Shown: one piece after another, positions 26,711 through 37,339 of the stretch | Numbering within the stretch: the first letter of the stretch is position 1 | How the letters are laid out: every line of letters starts with the position of its first letter | Assembly: GCA_016779005.1 (NCBI GenBank) | Contig: JADHOL010000001.1 | Coordinates: forward strand, 62,001 to 126,000 | Direction of reading: 5' to 3' | Source of the DNA: Alphaproteobacteria bacterium | GTDB taxonomy: Bacteria; Pseudomonadota; Alphaproteobacteria; Puniceispirillales; Puniceispirillaceae | Length of the DNA: 64,000 nt | Notes under the pieces: model-generated | Told to the model about the DNA's origin: nothing | Databases searched by the model: none | Seen by the model: only the letters and a program-made list of their open reading frames with translations | Position numbers and translations under genes: made by a program

Positions 26711-26811
26711 TCTTTAGATTTATCTGTCAGTTTTGGTAATATGCAAAATAGTTTTTTCCCAAAACTCTGAACTTTTTCATAAACCAACATGAACAGGGGC
26801 AAACTAAGCAG

Positions 26812-28059
26812 TTAATGGCTTTGGAATTGCTCATCAAGCAGGTGAACTTCAAACCCAATGCTTTTAAGTGTTGATATAATATCATGGGGATGGGTAGACC
26901 CTCTTGTTTCTATTACGACATCTAATTTAGCAAGCTTAGCCGGGACGTTATAAAATAATCTTTGGTGGTATACTTCTATGATATTGCCGTGATGCTGACT
27001 GATAGAATGGGCAATTTTAGCAAGCATTCCAGGCTCGTCACTAATGCCAATGCGTATTCTAACAAGTCTTCCATCTGATATTAATGTTCGGTTCAAGATA
27101 GTGCCTAACAGACGAGAATCGATATTTCCGCCACATACAACAATACCAACGCGTTTATTGCGAAATCGCTTCTGGAAGGCATAAATAGCCGCAAGACCAG
27201 CAGCGCCTGCACCCTCACTGATAGTTCTTTGATGTTCAATCAAGGCGCCAATGGCCCATTCAATCTGGCGCTCATTTACTAGAATAATATCATCAACAAG
27301 TTCGGCTACGATAGGACGGCTCAAAACCCCAGGGGTTTTAACGGCAATTCCCTCAGCTAGAGTATCCCCTCCTGATTGCGGCGATAAACCTGCAAGGGAG
27401 CGGCTCATGGATGGGTATAGCGCGCTCTCAACACCAATTATTTTAATATCTGGATTGAGCGATTTAGCCGCAATACTAATACCAGAAATCAGCCCGCCAC
27501 CTCCTATAGGTACGATAAGATAATCAAGGTCTGGATTAGACTCCATCATCTCAAGTCCGATGGTACCCTGACCAGAGATAATATTTAAATCATCATATGG
27601 ATGAATGAGACGATACCCATGAGTATCAATGAGCTGGTCGACTGTTTTTTTTGCTTCATCTAATGTTCTGCCAGTTAGCACCACTTCTGCGCCATATGCC
27701 TTTGTTTTTGAGATTTTTGTAAAGGGTGTTTGTTCTGGCATTATGATTGTTGCCTTAATGTTTTCCTGCTGTGAGCGAAAAGCCAATGCTTGAGCATGAT
27801 TGCCAGCAGACATTGAAATCACGCCTACTTTTTTATCTTCATCCTTCAGAGCTTTTAGCGCAAGAAAGGCGCCTCTGGATTTAAACGAGGAGGTATATTG
27901 CAAATTCTCTAATTTTAAATGCACACTGGCGCCAAGCAAGTTGGATAATGAGGGCGCAAAAATAGTCGGGGTTGGCAAAATGTGAGCTCTGAGATGCTCA
28001 GCAGATTGTCTAAGACTATTTAGGTTAATGCCATGAAAGTCTGGCTTGGATTTAGTCAT
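26812..28059 (-). CDS. ilvA: threonine ammonia-lyase with ACT domain
   Basis: This fold-type-II PLP enzyme of about 415 residues deaminates threonine to 2-oxobutanoate. It has the PLP lysine in TSSFKSRGAFLAL, MSAGNHAQALA, the PIGGGGLISG phosphate loop, VVCGGNIDSRLLG and a C-terminal ACT domain (RIRIGISDEPGMLAKIAHSI onward) that usually gives allosteric control. The length matches the single-ACT-domain alphaproteobacterial form rather than the E. coli two-ACT IlvA. ATG 28059 follows a GGGGGTGGG stretch; an in-frame GTG start would add four residues. A second, ACT-less paralogue lies at 12-13 kb. Confidence 0.88.
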   Translation of the reverse strand: MTKSKPDFHGINLNSLRQSAEHLRAHILPTPTIFAPSLSNLLGASVHLKLENLQYTSSFKSRGAFLALKALKDEDKKVGVISMSAGNHAQALAFRSQQENIKATIIMPEQTPFTKISKTKAYGAEVVLTGRTLDEAKKTVDQLIDTHGYRLIHPYDDLNIISGQGTIGLEMMESNPDLDYLIVPIGGGGLISGISIAAKSLNPDIKIIGVESALYPSMSRSLAGLSPQSGGDTLAEGIAVKTPGVLSRPIVAELVDDIILVNERQIEWAIGALIEHQRTISEGAGAAGLAAIYAFQKRFRNKRVGIVVCGGNIDSRLLGTILNRTLISDGRLVRIRIGISDEPGMLAKIAHSISQHHGNIIEVYHQRLFYNVPAKLAKLDVVIETRGSTHPHDIISTLKSIGFEVHLLDEQFQSH

Positions 28060-28162
28060 ACCCACCCCCACATTATGTTATAATAACCAAAGTGAACGGG
28101 ATACCATAAACACATTATATCCGATGTGCGACTATTTGAATGCTATTTGCGATAGGCGTTTA

Positions 28163-29167
28163 CTAAATCTGTTTAGGGTTTAATTTTTTCGCGATTAGGG
28201 GCGCAAAATACGTTAAAATTGCAGAGGCGCCAGCTCTTTTAATTCCAAGGATGGACTCAAAAATAGCAGCATCTTCAGAAAGCCAACTCTTTTCAATCGC
28301 TGCCATCAACATGCTATATTCACCTGAAACCTGATAGGCAAAGCACGGAACATTAAAATTATCACTTACATGTTTAATGATATCCAGATAGGGCATTGCT
28401 GGCTTAACCATCACAATATCTGCACCCTCGCTTATATCTAGCGTTACTTCAGAAAGGGCTTCTCTTGAATTTCTTGGATCCATTTGATAGGTGGATTTGC
28501 CGCTACTTCCCGATAAATTGCCAGCCCCAACAGCGTCTCGAAAAGGGCCGTAGAATGCAGATGCATATTTTGCTGCATAAGATAAAATAATCATATCAGG
28601 GAAACCATTTTCTTCTAATGCATCTCGAATTTGGCCAATTCTGCCATCCATCATATCTGACGGAGCAATAATATCACAGCCTGCCTCTGCTAGAATGAGC
28701 GCTTGTTTAACAAGGCGTTCATTTGTCAGGTCGTTCAGTATAATATCATTCTGTATTATCCCATCGTGACCATGGTTTGTGTAAGGATCAAGAGCAACAT
28801 CACAAATAATAATAAGATCTGGGAATTGGTTTTTTACCTCTCTGACACATCGGCAAATAAGGGTATCACGATGTAGAGCATCACTGCCCTCAGCATCTTT
28901 TTTGTCAGCCTCAAGCTTTGGGAACAGAGCTATCATTTGTATCCCTAGCGTAACTGCAAGACCACATTGCACCAGAATTTGGTCTATAGAATACCGATTA
29001 ACGCCTGGCATTGATGATATTGCTTGTATCTGATTTTTACCCTCAATTACAAATAAGGGCCAGATAAGGTCTGTTGGAGCAAGATTGGTTTCAGCAATAA
29101 TATCCCGAATTGCGTTTGTGCGGCGAAGCCTTCGTAATCTGGTTGCTGGAAAATTTCTGGTTGTCAT
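28163..29167 (-). CDS. hemB: porphobilinogen synthase (delta-aminolevulinate dehydratase)
   Basis: This 334-residue enzyme joins two 5-aminolevulinates into porphobilinogen for heme and tetrapyrroles. Recognised stretches: RLRRLRRTNAIRDI, LIWPLFVIEGK, ICDVALDPYTNHGHDG, DIIAPSDMMDGRIG, SYAAKYASAFYGPFRDA with the first active-site lysine, and MVKPAMPYLDII with the Schiff-base lysine. The metal-site region CDVALDPYTNHGHDG lacks the cysteine triad of zinc enzymes, as expected for the Mg-dependent alphaproteobacterial type. Confidence 0.95.
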   Translation of the reverse strand: MTTRNFPATRLRRLRRTNAIRDIIAETNLAPTDLIWPLFVIEGKNQIQAISSMPGVNRYSIDQILVQCGLAVTLGIQMIALFPKLEADKKDAEGSDALHRDTLICRCVREVKNQFPDLIIICDVALDPYTNHGHDGIIQNDIILNDLTNERLVKQALILAEAGCDIIAPSDMMDGRIGQIRDALEENGFPDMIILSYAAKYASAFYGPFRDAVGAGNLSGSSGKSTYQMDPRNSREALSEVTLDISEGADIVMVKPAMPYLDIIKHVSDNFNVPCFAYQVSGEYSMLMAAIEKSWLSEDAAIFESILGIKRAGASAILTYFAPLIAKKLNPKQI

Positions 29168-29384
29168 TTATAAGAATCCGGTAGTTTGTATCTCTATAGT
29201 TTGTGGACGGAGTATGCCTCAATCCAAGGTAGCTTGGGAATAGCGGAATGGAAGACAAAAAACTACAATAAACTTAATTTCCAGCAAAATCACGTCTGGT
29301 AAAAAAACATGGTATATGAGACATTCTTATCGTCTTAGGATATCGGCTAATTTTCATAAAACTAGGAATAATATTGGATTTACA

Positions 29385-30440
29385 ATGTCAGTTCATTTTT
29401 TAAAAAGCGGTAATGCTGGAATTATTACACTTGATAGACCAGATGCACTGCATGCACTCAGCATAGAAATGGTTCAACAAATGACAGCACGCCTTTTAGA
29501 ATGGCAAGAAGACCATGAGGTCGGTCATATCATTATATCTGCTACAGGGCAGAGGGCATTTTGTTCTGGCGGTGATGTAAGACAAGCCGTTTCATATGTA
29601 CAAGCAGATCCAACGGGTTTTTCCGCAGAGCCTTATTTTCGGGCGGAATATAGCCTTGATACGGTTGTTGCCACCTATTCAAAACCAATTATATCACTTG
29701 TGAATGGGGTGGTTATGGGGGGTGGGTTAGGGCTATGTCGCAACGGCGCCATAATGATTGTGAGTGAAACAATCAAATGCGCTATGCCAGAAACGGCAAT
29801 TGGATTATTCCCTGACGTAGGCGCAAGTCTGTTTCTAAGAGCGCCTGGTATTGCTATTGGATTGATGCTTGGTATGACGGGACAAATTATTGGGGCTGGT
29901 GATGCTATTGCTTGGCAAATTGCAGATAAATGCGTGCCTTTTGATAGGTTTGATGAATTGCAGGATAAATTATGTGGATGTGATAGTAACATTTCCTCAC
30001 TTGAAGAGTTGATCTCAGAATTTGAGGTTTCTGGACCTGACCCTATTTTGGCACAACAAGAAACATTAATAAATAGTCTATTTCAGGGGACTGTTGCGCA
30101 AATAGTGGAACGCGTTGCAGCAAGTGCAGATGAGATAGAGCAAGCACAAAGCTGGCATCACGCTTTGACTACACGTTGTCCAGCGTCTATTTTCGTTATT
30201 CACCGACTTCTTGCTAAGATGCCGCCCTCTGATAGCGTGTCAGAAGCATTGCAATTGGATTTTCAGATTGCCTGTCGAATGATGCGCCGGTCTGATTTCT
30301 CAGAAGGCGTGAGAGCTGTCTTAATTGATAAAGACAACGCACCGAGCTGGTCTCCGAATAATATTTCTTCCATAACTGAAAATGAAATAGATACGATTTT
30401 TGAATTTGACTCATCTCTTCGTTTGAATAAAACAGGATAA
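29385..30440 (+). CDS. 3-hydroxyisobutyryl-CoA hydrolase
   Basis: This crotonase-fold protein of about 351 residues is most like 3-hydroxyisobutyryl-CoA hydrolase of valine breakdown. Signs: ITLDRPDALHALSIEMV, the oxyanion-hole motif QRAFCSGGDVRQ, VNGVVMGGGLGL, CAMPETAIGLFPDVGAS with the catalytic Glu, and the C-terminal DFSEGVRAVLIDKDNAPSW that separates this group from plain enoyl-CoA hydratases. ATG 29385 is preferred; an upstream in-frame start at 29316 would add 23 residues without family support. It lies between divergent hemB and the proS operon. An enoyl-CoA hydratase/isomerase activity is the alternative. Confidence 0.83.
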   Translation: MSVHFLKSGNAGIITLDRPDALHALSIEMVQQMTARLLEWQEDHEVGHIIISATGQRAFCSGGDVRQAVSYVQADPTGFSAEPYFRAEYSLDTVVATYSKPIISLVNGVVMGGGLGLCRNGAIMIVSETIKCAMPETAIGLFPDVGASLFLRAPGIAIGLMLGMTGQIIGAGDAIAWQIADKCVPFDRFDELQDKLCGCDSNISSLEELISEFEVSGPDPILAQQETLINSLFQGTVAQIVERVAASADEIEQAQSWHHALTTRCPASIFVIHRLLAKMPPSDSVSEALQLDFQIACRMMRRSDFSEGVRAVLIDKDNAPSWSPNNISSITENEIDTIFEFDSSLRLNKTG

Positions 30441-30503
30441 AATCAGCATTATTAAGCGAGCATTTTTTAATCTTTTTCGGCCAATCAATTATCAGAGACA
30501 AAC

Positions 30504-31874
30504 ATGAAACTTTCCAACTATTTTCTACCTGTGCTTAAAGAAAACCCCAAAGAGGCACAGATTGTATCTCATCGTCTGATGCTTCGTGCTGGTATGATAC
30601 AGCAATCTAGTGCGGGTATTTATTCATGGCTGCCGCTCGGCTTGAAAGTGCTTAGCAAGATAGAACAAATAGTTCGCGAGGAGCAGGATAATGCAGGCGC
30701 ATTGGAAATAAAGATGCCTACAATACAACCTGCTGAAATCTGGCAGGAATCTGGACGCTATGATGATTACGGTCTAGAAATGCTACGTGTTAAAGACAGG
30801 CATGAAAGAGATATGCTGTATGGTCCCACAAATGAGGAGCAAGTCACTGATATTTGTCGCTCGCATGTAAAAAGCTATCGCGCACTGCCTCTTAATTTAT
30901 ACCATATTCAATGGAAGTTCAGAGATGAAGTAAGACCAAGATTTGGGGTGATGAGGGGGCGCGAATTTTTAATGAAGGATGCCTATTCGTTTGATTTAAC
31001 ACCAGAAGATGCCAGGGTGGCATATAATAAGATGTTTGTATCCTACCTTAAAACATTTGCAAGAATGGAGCTTACTGCAATTCCGATGGAAGCAGATACA
31101 GGTCCAATTGGCGGGGATATGAGCCATGAATTTATCATTCTTGCAGACACAGGTGAATCTGGGGTGTTTTTTCACAAGGACTGGCTGAAAACTGATCTTA
31201 TTACCAACATTGATTATTCGGCAGACTTAGAACCTGTTATTCATAAATTTACAGAGCTATATGCCAGAACAGATGAAAAACACGAACCAGATAATTGTCC
31301 GATAAAGCCAGAAGATTTGGTGGAGAAAAGAGGCATTGAGGTTGGTCATATATTCTATTTTGGAACAAAATATTCCAAAGCAATGGCCGCATCTGTTTCA
31401 GGCACAGATGGCAAGCCTGTTGATTTACATATGGGCTCTTATGGAATAGGGGTTTCAAGACTGGTTGGCGGGATTATCGAAGCCAGTCATGATGAAAAAG
31501 GAATAATCTGGCCAGAGGCAGTTGCCCCATTTAAGATTGCTATCGTTAATTTGAAACCTGGAAATGTGGCAACAGACGAATTGAGCGAAACACTCTATCA
31601 AGCAGGGCTATCAAACGGACATGATTGTTTATATGATGATAGCAAAGATAGTGCAGGAGCTAAGCTTGCAACCATGGATTTAATCGGTATTCCTTGGCAA
31701 ATAGTGGTAGGGCCAAGGGGGCTTGAGCGAAATAGTGTTGAGCTAAAACACCGAAAATCGGGAAGCGTTGCTGAAATCACACCTGAAATGGCCCATGATT
31801 TTATGTCGGGCCAAGGACGTTTGAGTATGCCAGAAGCAGATATATCAGAGAAAGATATACCAGATGCAAACTAG
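30504..31874 (+). CDS. proS: prolyl-tRNA synthetase (short alphaproteobacterial type)
   Basis: This 456-residue class II synthetase charges tRNA-Pro. Motif 1 lies in [23 protein letters not shown], motif 2 in [23 protein letters not shown], and motif 3 in [13 protein letters not shown], followed by an anticodon-binding domain ([10 protein letters not shown]). The large editing insertion of E. coli-type ProS is absent, typical of alphaproteobacteria; misacylated Ala-tRNA would be cleared by a free-standing editing protein. It leads the proS-lolC-lolD-dnaE run. Confidence 0.94.
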   Translation: MKLSNYFLPVLKENPKEAQIVSHRLMLRAGMIQQSSAGIYSWLPLGLKVLSKIEQIVREEQDNAGALEIKMPTIQPAEIWQESGRYDDYGLEMLRVKDRHERDMLYGPTNEEQVTDICRSHVKSYRALPLNLYHIQWKFRDEVRPRFGVMRGREFLMKDAYSFDLTPEDARVAYNKMFVSYLKTFARMELTAIPMEADTGPIGGDMSHEFIILADTGESGVFFHKDWLKTDLITNIDYSADLEPVIHKFTELYARTDEKHEPDNCPIKPEDLVEKRGIEVGHIFYFGTKYSKAMAASVSGTDGKPVDLHMGSYGIGVSRLVGGIIEASHDEKGIIWPEAVAPFKIAIVNLKPGNVATDELSETLYQAGLSNGHDCLYDDSKDSAGAKLATMDLIGIPWQIVVGPRGLERNSVELKHRKSGSVAEITPEMAHDFMSGQGRLSMPEADISEKDIPDAN

Positions 31875-31896
31875 CAAAAAAGAAAGTTAGAAACCA

Positions 31897-33144
31897 ATGT
31901 TCACTCCTCTTGAAAGATTATTGGCATTTCGATATTTGCGCTCTCGCAGGTCAGAGGGTTTTATTTCTGTAATTGCTTGGTTCTCGTTTGCAGGTATTAC
32001 GCTTGGGGTGGCAACCTTAATTATTGTGATGTCTGTTATGAACGGTTTCAGAGCAGAATTAGTCAATCGTATATTGGGACTTAACGGACATCTTGGGATA
32101 TCAAGCACGCTGGCAAATGGCATTGATGATTATGAGACCCTAACCAGTTATATCGCGCAAAACCCAAATATAATGGCAGCAACGCCGCAAATTGAATCAC
32201 AAGTATTAGTGTCTGCAAACAATGTTACGATAGGAGCGGTTGTGCGAGGGGTGATCTGGTCAGATTTGGCAATTAGAGCGCCTTTATGGGACAGCATAAC
32301 AGATGAAATTATTACTCGTTTCAGAGACGATAAAGCGATACTTATTGGCAAGACTATGGCGCGCAATTTAAACCTTGCACAAGGCGATAGCATTACTCTG
32401 CTGGCTCCAAAAGGAAGGAGCACTGCTTTTGGCTCAATTCCCACAAGGCAGAGTTTTATAATTGGCGGGATATTTGATGTTGGCATGCATGAATATGATT
32501 CAAGCTTTGTTTTTATGCCGCTTCCTGCCGCGCAAAAATTCTTCTCTATGCCAGATAGGGTTAGCGGAATTGAGCTTTATATTAATGATCCAGATGATGC
32601 GCCTATCGTGAAGGCGGAAATGACAAGAATACTGCCAGAAAAAACAGCTGTTTTTGATTGGATGGACCGGAATAGAAATTTTTTAAATGCGCTACAGGTT
32701 GAACGAAATGTAATGTTTTTAATCCTTACTCTAATTATTCTAGTGGCTGCTTTTAATATTATCTCATCAATGATTATGCTGGTGCGCTCAAAAAATGCAG
32801 ATATTGCGGTGCTAAGGACGATGGGATTAGGAAGAACAAGTTTGCTTAAAATATTTTTACTCACAGGCACCTCAATTGGGATAATAGGTACGATAGTAGG
32901 AAGCCTTTTGGGGCTTTTATTTTGCTGGAACATAGAGGGTATAAAATCTTTTATTGAAAATCTAACAGGCTCTGAATTATTCTCAGCTGAAATTTATTTC
33001 TTATCAAAATTACCAGCTGTGGTCGAACCAACAGAGGTCGGAGTGGTTATAGTGATGACATTAACCTTAAGTCTTCTGGCCTCACTATATCCAGCTTGGA
33101 GGGCGTGTGCCATCGCGCCTGCTGAGGTGCTTCGCTATGAGTAG
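31897..33144 (+). CDS. lolC: lipoprotein-releasing ABC transporter permease LolC/E
   Basis: This 415-residue inner-membrane permease hands outer-membrane lipoproteins to LolA. It has one N-terminal helix after the FERLLAFRYLRSRRSEGFISVIAWFS-type opening (here PLERLLAFRYLRSRRSEGF), a large MacB-like periplasmic domain and three C-terminal FtsX-domain helices (from about residue 270). Only one permease gene is present beside lolD, so it probably works as a homodimer (LolF-like), the usual alphaproteobacterial arrangement. Its stop overlaps lolD by 8 bp. Confidence 0.92.
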   Translation: MFTPLERLLAFRYLRSRRSEGFISVIAWFSFAGITLGVATLIIVMSVMNGFRAELVNRILGLNGHLGISSTLANGIDDYETLTSYIAQNPNIMAATPQIESQVLVSANNVTIGAVVRGVIWSDLAIRAPLWDSITDEIITRFRDDKAILIGKTMARNLNLAQGDSITLLAPKGRSTAFGSIPTRQSFIIGGIFDVGMHEYDSSFVFMPLPAAQKFFSMPDRVSGIELYINDPDDAPIVKAEMTRILPEKTAVFDWMDRNRNFLNALQVERNVMFLILTLIILVAAFNIISSMIMLVRSKNADIAVLRTMGLGRTSLLKIFLLTGTSIGIIGTIVGSLLGLLFCWNIEGIKSFIENLTGSELFSAEIYFLSKLPAVVEPTEVGVVIVMTLTLSLLASLYPAWRACAIAPAEVLRYE

Positions 33145-33823
33145 TTTTCCGCTAGAGCTAAGCCGAATAAGTAGACGCTTTAAACAGGGGGATGCGTATC
33201 TTCATGTGTTAGAAGCGGTTAGTCTCTCGCTCACCCCTGGCAAGCTTACGGTGCTGGTTGGGCCTTCTGGTTCAGGTAAATCCACATTGTTGAATATTGC
33301 AGGCTTGCTGGAGAGTCCCAATAGCGGTGAAGTCTGGATTAATGGAAAAAACGTAACGAAATTATCTGAAACGCACCGTACTGCCTTTAGACGCAAAAAT
33401 ATTGGATTTATATTTCAAGTACATCGTCTATTGCCTGAATTTAATGCGTTGGAAAATATAGTAATACCACAAATGATTAATGGTCTTGTTAGAAGTAGCG
33501 CTGAAAATAGAGCTATCCAGCTTTTAAAAATGGTTAATCTTGAAAATAGAAAATTGCATAGGCCAGGTCAGTTATCTGGAGGAGAGCAGCAACGTGTTTC
33601 TATTGCTCGTGCGTTATCGAATGCACCTGCTATATTGCTTGCGGATGAGCCGACAGGAAATCTTGATCCCGCCACTGCCTCTGATGTGTTTGGGTATCTC
33701 AAACAGATTGTTTACGCAAGTAACACAGCAGCACTCATTGTAACCCATAATATGAAAATTGCAGCCGAAATGGACGAGATGCTAGAGATGCGAAACGGCG
33801 AAATCGTAAAAGTGATGGGGTGA
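33137..33823 (+). CDS. lolD: lipoprotein-releasing ABC transporter ATPase LolD
   Basis: This ATPase of about 228 residues powers LolC. Walker A is GPSGSGKSTLLN, the Q-loop lies in FIFQVHRLLPEF, the signature is LSGGEQQRVSIARAL, and Walker B ILLADEPTGNLD. The start ATG 33137 overlaps the lolC stop. A frame beginning at 33107 would overlap lolC further and has no family extension. The stop overlaps the dnaE start (TGATG). Confidence 0.95.
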   Translation: MSSFPLELSRISRRFKQGDAYLHVLEAVSLSLTPGKLTVLVGPSGSGKSTLLNIAGLLESPNSGEVWINGKNVTKLSETHRTAFRRKNIGFIFQVHRLLPEFNALENIVIPQMINGLVRSSAENRAIQLLKMVNLENRKLHRPGQLSGGEQQRVSIARALSNAPAILLADEPTGNLDPATASDVFGYLKQIVYASNTAALIVTHNMKIAAEMDEMLEMRNGEIVKVMG

Positions 33824-36800
33824 TGGTATCAAAATTTGTCCATTTGCGGGTTCACACTGCCTATTCATTATCTGAATCAACCCTTGGTATTTCTAAATTA
33901 GCAGAATTAGCTCAGAATGATGGCCAGCCAGCTATGGCAATTACAGACAGCCAGAATTTATTTGGGGGCTATGAATTTTCCAAGACTATGGCGCAGTCAG
34001 GTATCCAGCCTATCATTGGGGCTTCCATTTTTCTTAATGATGAAAATGGTGATGGAGAGGTCGCTTTATTAGCTCAGAGCGAGATTGGGTATAAAAATCT
34101 AAGCAAGCTTATGTCTGATGCTTGGATGCGATGTGACGGCTCGGAAAAACCCAAAATTAAGGTGGGTGAGTTTCTCACATTATCCGAGGGTCTGATACTT
34201 TTAACAGGTGGTCCAAAAGACGGATTTATTTCTAGGGTGGTGCTGCAATCACCAGCGATCGCGTTGGCAAGGCTACACATGCTATCTGATAATTTGCAGG
34301 GGCGTGTTTATGTAGAATTGCAAAGACATGGATTACAGCTTGAATATGATATTGAAGAGAAATTATTAGAGTTTGCTGACCAGTTAACGCTTCCTTTAAT
34401 AGCAACAAATGATTGCCATTTCGAAAATGACGAAATGTTTGTTCCACAAAAAATTCTTACCTGTATTGCAACCAATCAGCGGCTTGCTAGCATGACGACC
34501 TATAATCAGTCTGCTCATCATCGATTTAAAAATGCTGATGAAATGGCAGCGTTATTTGTAGATATACCAGAGGCAATCTCAAATAGCCTTCTTATCGCAA
34601 AGCGTTGCGCCTTTATGATACAAGAAAGAGAGCCTATTCTGCCTGAATATAGGGATCCAGAATGTCGCACCCCAGAACAGGTGTTGCGTAATCAGGCTGA
34701 ACAAGGTTTAACCCAACGCATAGATTCGCTTGAGAGCGCAGGTAAATTAGAATTTGATAAGCAAGATTATATTGAGCGATTAAATTATGAATTATCGGTT
34801 ATCATTGAGATGGGTTTTACAGGTTATTTTCTTATTGTCTCTGATTTTATCAATTGGGCAAATGATAATAATATTCCTGTTGGGCCGGGGCGAGGTTCTG
34901 GCGCTGGTTCGGTTGTGGCATGGGCGCTGCGAATTACGGGATTAGACCCATTAAAATGGGGATTGCTTTTTGAGCGCTTTTTGAATCCTGAGAGAATATC
35001 AATGCCAGATTTTGATATTGATTTCTGCCAAGATAGAAGAGATGAGGTAATTCAATATGTTCAGGAAAGATATGGCAAAGACAAGGTGGCGCAAATCATT
35101 ACCTTTGGAAAATTGCAGGCGCGTGCTGCATTAAGAGATGTTGGAAGAGTTCTAGATATGCCGTATGGGCAAGTCGATAGAATTGCTAAATTAATACCAA
35201 ATAATCCAGCAAAGCCGACAACGATTGCGCAAGCTCTGGATACGCAAGACGAGCTAGCAACGATTTACAAGCAAGATGAGCAAGTAGCAACATTAGTACA
35301 AACCGCAATGAAGCTTGAAGGAATGTATCGACATGCCTCTACTCACGCAGCAGGTTTGGTGATCGGGGATAGACCGTTGCCAGAGCTGGTTCCTATTTAT
35401 CGTGATCCGCGCTCCGAGCTACCTGTAACACAGTTTAACATGAAATATGTTGAGCAGGTAGGGTTGGTGAAGTTTGATTTTCTCGGCCTTAAAACACTTA
35501 CCGTTATTCAAAAAGCACTTGCTCTCATTAAAGAGAGTGGCATATCCATTGATCTTGAGAACCTGCCTTTAAATGATAAAACCACATTCAGAATTCTGGC
35601 AGAGGGGGATACAGTAGGCGTCTTCCAGCTTGAATCATCTGGTATGAGAGAGGTATTAAGAGGGCTAAAGCCTGATAGGTTTGAGGATATTATTGCGGTT
35701 GTTGCACTCTACCGTCCAGGCCCGATGGATAATATTCCAACCTATATAAGCAGGAAGCATGGGCGCGAGCCAGTTATCTATATGCATGATAAGTTAGAGC
35801 CGATACTCTCTGAGACTTATGGCATTATGATTTATCAGGAACAGGTTCTGCAAGCAGCGCGTGATTTGGGCGGCTATACACTTGGCAAGGCTGATATACT
35901 TCGCCGTGCGATGGGTAAAAAAATACAGTCCGAAATGGACGAACAGCAAGCAAAATTTGTGGAAGGTGCGGCCAATAACGATATTGATAATATATTAGCA
36001 GCTCAAATATTTGAGCAAATATCCGCGTTTGCAGGCTATGGATTTAATAAATCACATGCAGCAGCATATGCATTAATTTCCTATCAAACAGCGTATCTTA
36101 AAGCGAATTACCCAGTTCAGTTCATGGCTGCTTTGATGGCGTTGGATGCCGGTAATATTGAAAAACTTGCTGTCTTTAAGCAAGATTGCGTAACCCAGAA
36201 GATACAGGTTCTTGCGCCAGATATTAATCTCTCACAAGCGAGTTTTTCTGTTGAAAAACAAGAGAATGGCGGACTTGCGGTTCGCTATGCGCTTGGTGCA
36301 ATTAAAAATGTGGGTGAAGAGGCGATGCGGCATTTATGCAATGCGCGTGCTTCTCTTGGTGGGTTTAAATCAGTAGATGAGTTTGCACATCACTTGCCAC
36401 GAGAAGTTGCAAATAAAAGGCAATTAGAAAATTTGGTTAATGCAGGTGTCTTTGACAGCTTGCATTCGTGCCGAAAACAGGTTTTCGAAGCCATTGATAT
36501 GATTTTAAGTACTTCTAACCTAATCAGAAGGGAGTCTAGCTCACAACAGGAAAATTTGTTTGCGGGCGGATCTCATGAGCCTGAATATGCAGCCATTAGA
36601 TTTACGAGCAGTCCGGAATGGAGTCAGACAGAAAAAATGTCGCGTGAGTTTGAAGCATTAGGCTTGCATTTAAGCGCGCACCCCCTTGATCAATATGCCT
36701 ATCAGCTCTCCAAATTGAAAATTGTATCCTCCGCGCTACTAGATAGCGCATTAGCGGATGGGGTGGGGCGGCGAATATATATGGCAGGCCAACTGACTTC

Positions 36801-37260
36801 TGTGCAAGAACGTGTGTCACAAAAAGGAAATAGGTTTGCATTCCTTCAATTTACAGATCAATCCGGAATATTCGAGATGACCTGTTTTTCTGAATTGCTG
36901 GCAAGTAGCAGAGAAAAGCTTCAAGAGGGGAATGTGCTTATTATCCGTGCTGAAGCAAAAGTAGAAAATGGAGTACCTCGTCTTCTTGCGCAGCGTATAG
37001 ACCGTGTTGAAGATAAAATAGCATCAGCACATAGTGGTATCGGTATTTGGGTAGAAACAGATGAGTGCTTGCAAGACATAAAATCTATTCTTAGTGAGGA
37101 TGGTGCAGGCAGGGCTGAGGTAGAAATTTATATAAAAGACAGAGCGTCTCGGATAAAAATATCGCTACCGCATCATTTCCAGCTTTCAGGAGAATGCAGG
37201 GAGAAATTAAAAACCGTACCTGGTATATTGCAAATTCAAGATATCATGGAAATTGCGTAA
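33823..37260 (+). CDS. dnaE: DNA polymerase III alpha subunit
   Basis: This replicative polymerase of about 1145 residues has an N-terminal PHP domain (FVHLRVHTAYSLSE), the C-family palm with PGRGSGAGSVVAWAL and the catalytic aspartates of MPDFDIDFCQDRR (near residues 396-400), the thumb/finger regions including YRPGPMDNIPTYI and GYGFNKSHAAAYALISYQTAYLK, a helix-hairpin-helix region, an OB fold (IYMAGQLTSVQERVSQKGNR) and a C-terminal tail. The start is GTG 33820 or ATG 33823, either overlapping the end of lolD. It is the last gene of the proS run, before the rpsB leader. Confidence 0.96.
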   Translation: MVSKFVHLRVHTAYSLSESTLGISKLAELAQNDGQPAMAITDSQNLFGGYEFSKTMAQSGIQPIIGASIFLNDENGDGEVALLAQSEIGYKNLSKLMSDAWMRCDGSEKPKIKVGEFLTLSEGLILLTGGPKDGFISRVVLQSPAIALARLHMLSDNLQGRVYVELQRHGLQLEYDIEEKLLEFADQLTLPLIATNDCHFENDEMFVPQKILTCIATNQRLASMTTYNQSAHHRFKNADEMAALFVDIPEAISNSLLIAKRCAFMIQEREPILPEYRDPECRTPEQVLRNQAEQGLTQRIDSLESAGKLEFDKQDYIERLNYELSVIIEMGFTGYFLIVSDFINWANDNNIPVGPGRGSGAGSVVAWALRITGLDPLKWGLLFERFLNPERISMPDFDIDFCQDRRDEVIQYVQERYGKDKVAQIITFGKLQARAALRDVGRVLDMPYGQVDRIAKLIPNNPAKPTTIAQALDTQDELATIYKQDEQVATLVQTAMKLEGMYRHASTHAAGLVIGDRPLPELVPIYRDPRSELPVTQFNMKYVEQVGLVKFDFLGLKTLTVIQKALALIKESGISIDLENLPLNDKTTFRILAEGDTVGVFQLESSGMREVLRGLKPDRFEDIIAVVALYRPGPMDNIPTYISRKHGREPVIYMHDKLEPILSETYGIMIYQEQVLQAARDLGGYTLGKADILRRAMGKKIQSEMDEQQAKFVEGAANNDIDNILAAQIFEQISAFAGYGFNKSHAAAYALISYQTAYLKANYPVQFMAALMALDAGNIEKLAVFKQDCVTQKIQVLAPDINLSQASFSVEKQENGGLAVRYALGAIKNVGEEAMRHLCNARASLGGFKSVDEFAHHLPREVANKRQLENLVNAGVFDSLHSCRKQVFEAIDMILSTSNLIRRESSSQQENLFAGGSHEPEYAAIRFTSSPEWSQTEKMSREFEALGLHLSAHPLDQYAYQLSKLKIVSSALLDSALADGVGRRIYMAGQLTSVQERVSQKGNRFAFLQFTDQSGIFEMTCFSELLASSREKLQEGNVLIIRAEAKVENGVPRLLAQRIDRVEDKIASAHSGIGIWVETDECLQDIKSILSEDGAGRAEVEIYIKDRASRIKISLPHHFQLSGECREKLKTVPGILQIQDIMEIA

Positions 37261-37339
37261 GCTTTTAGCATTATTATCATTTGCATTTCGGTGCGAGAAA
37301 GCGTATATAGCGCGTAATAAAATTCACACATGAAGACTG

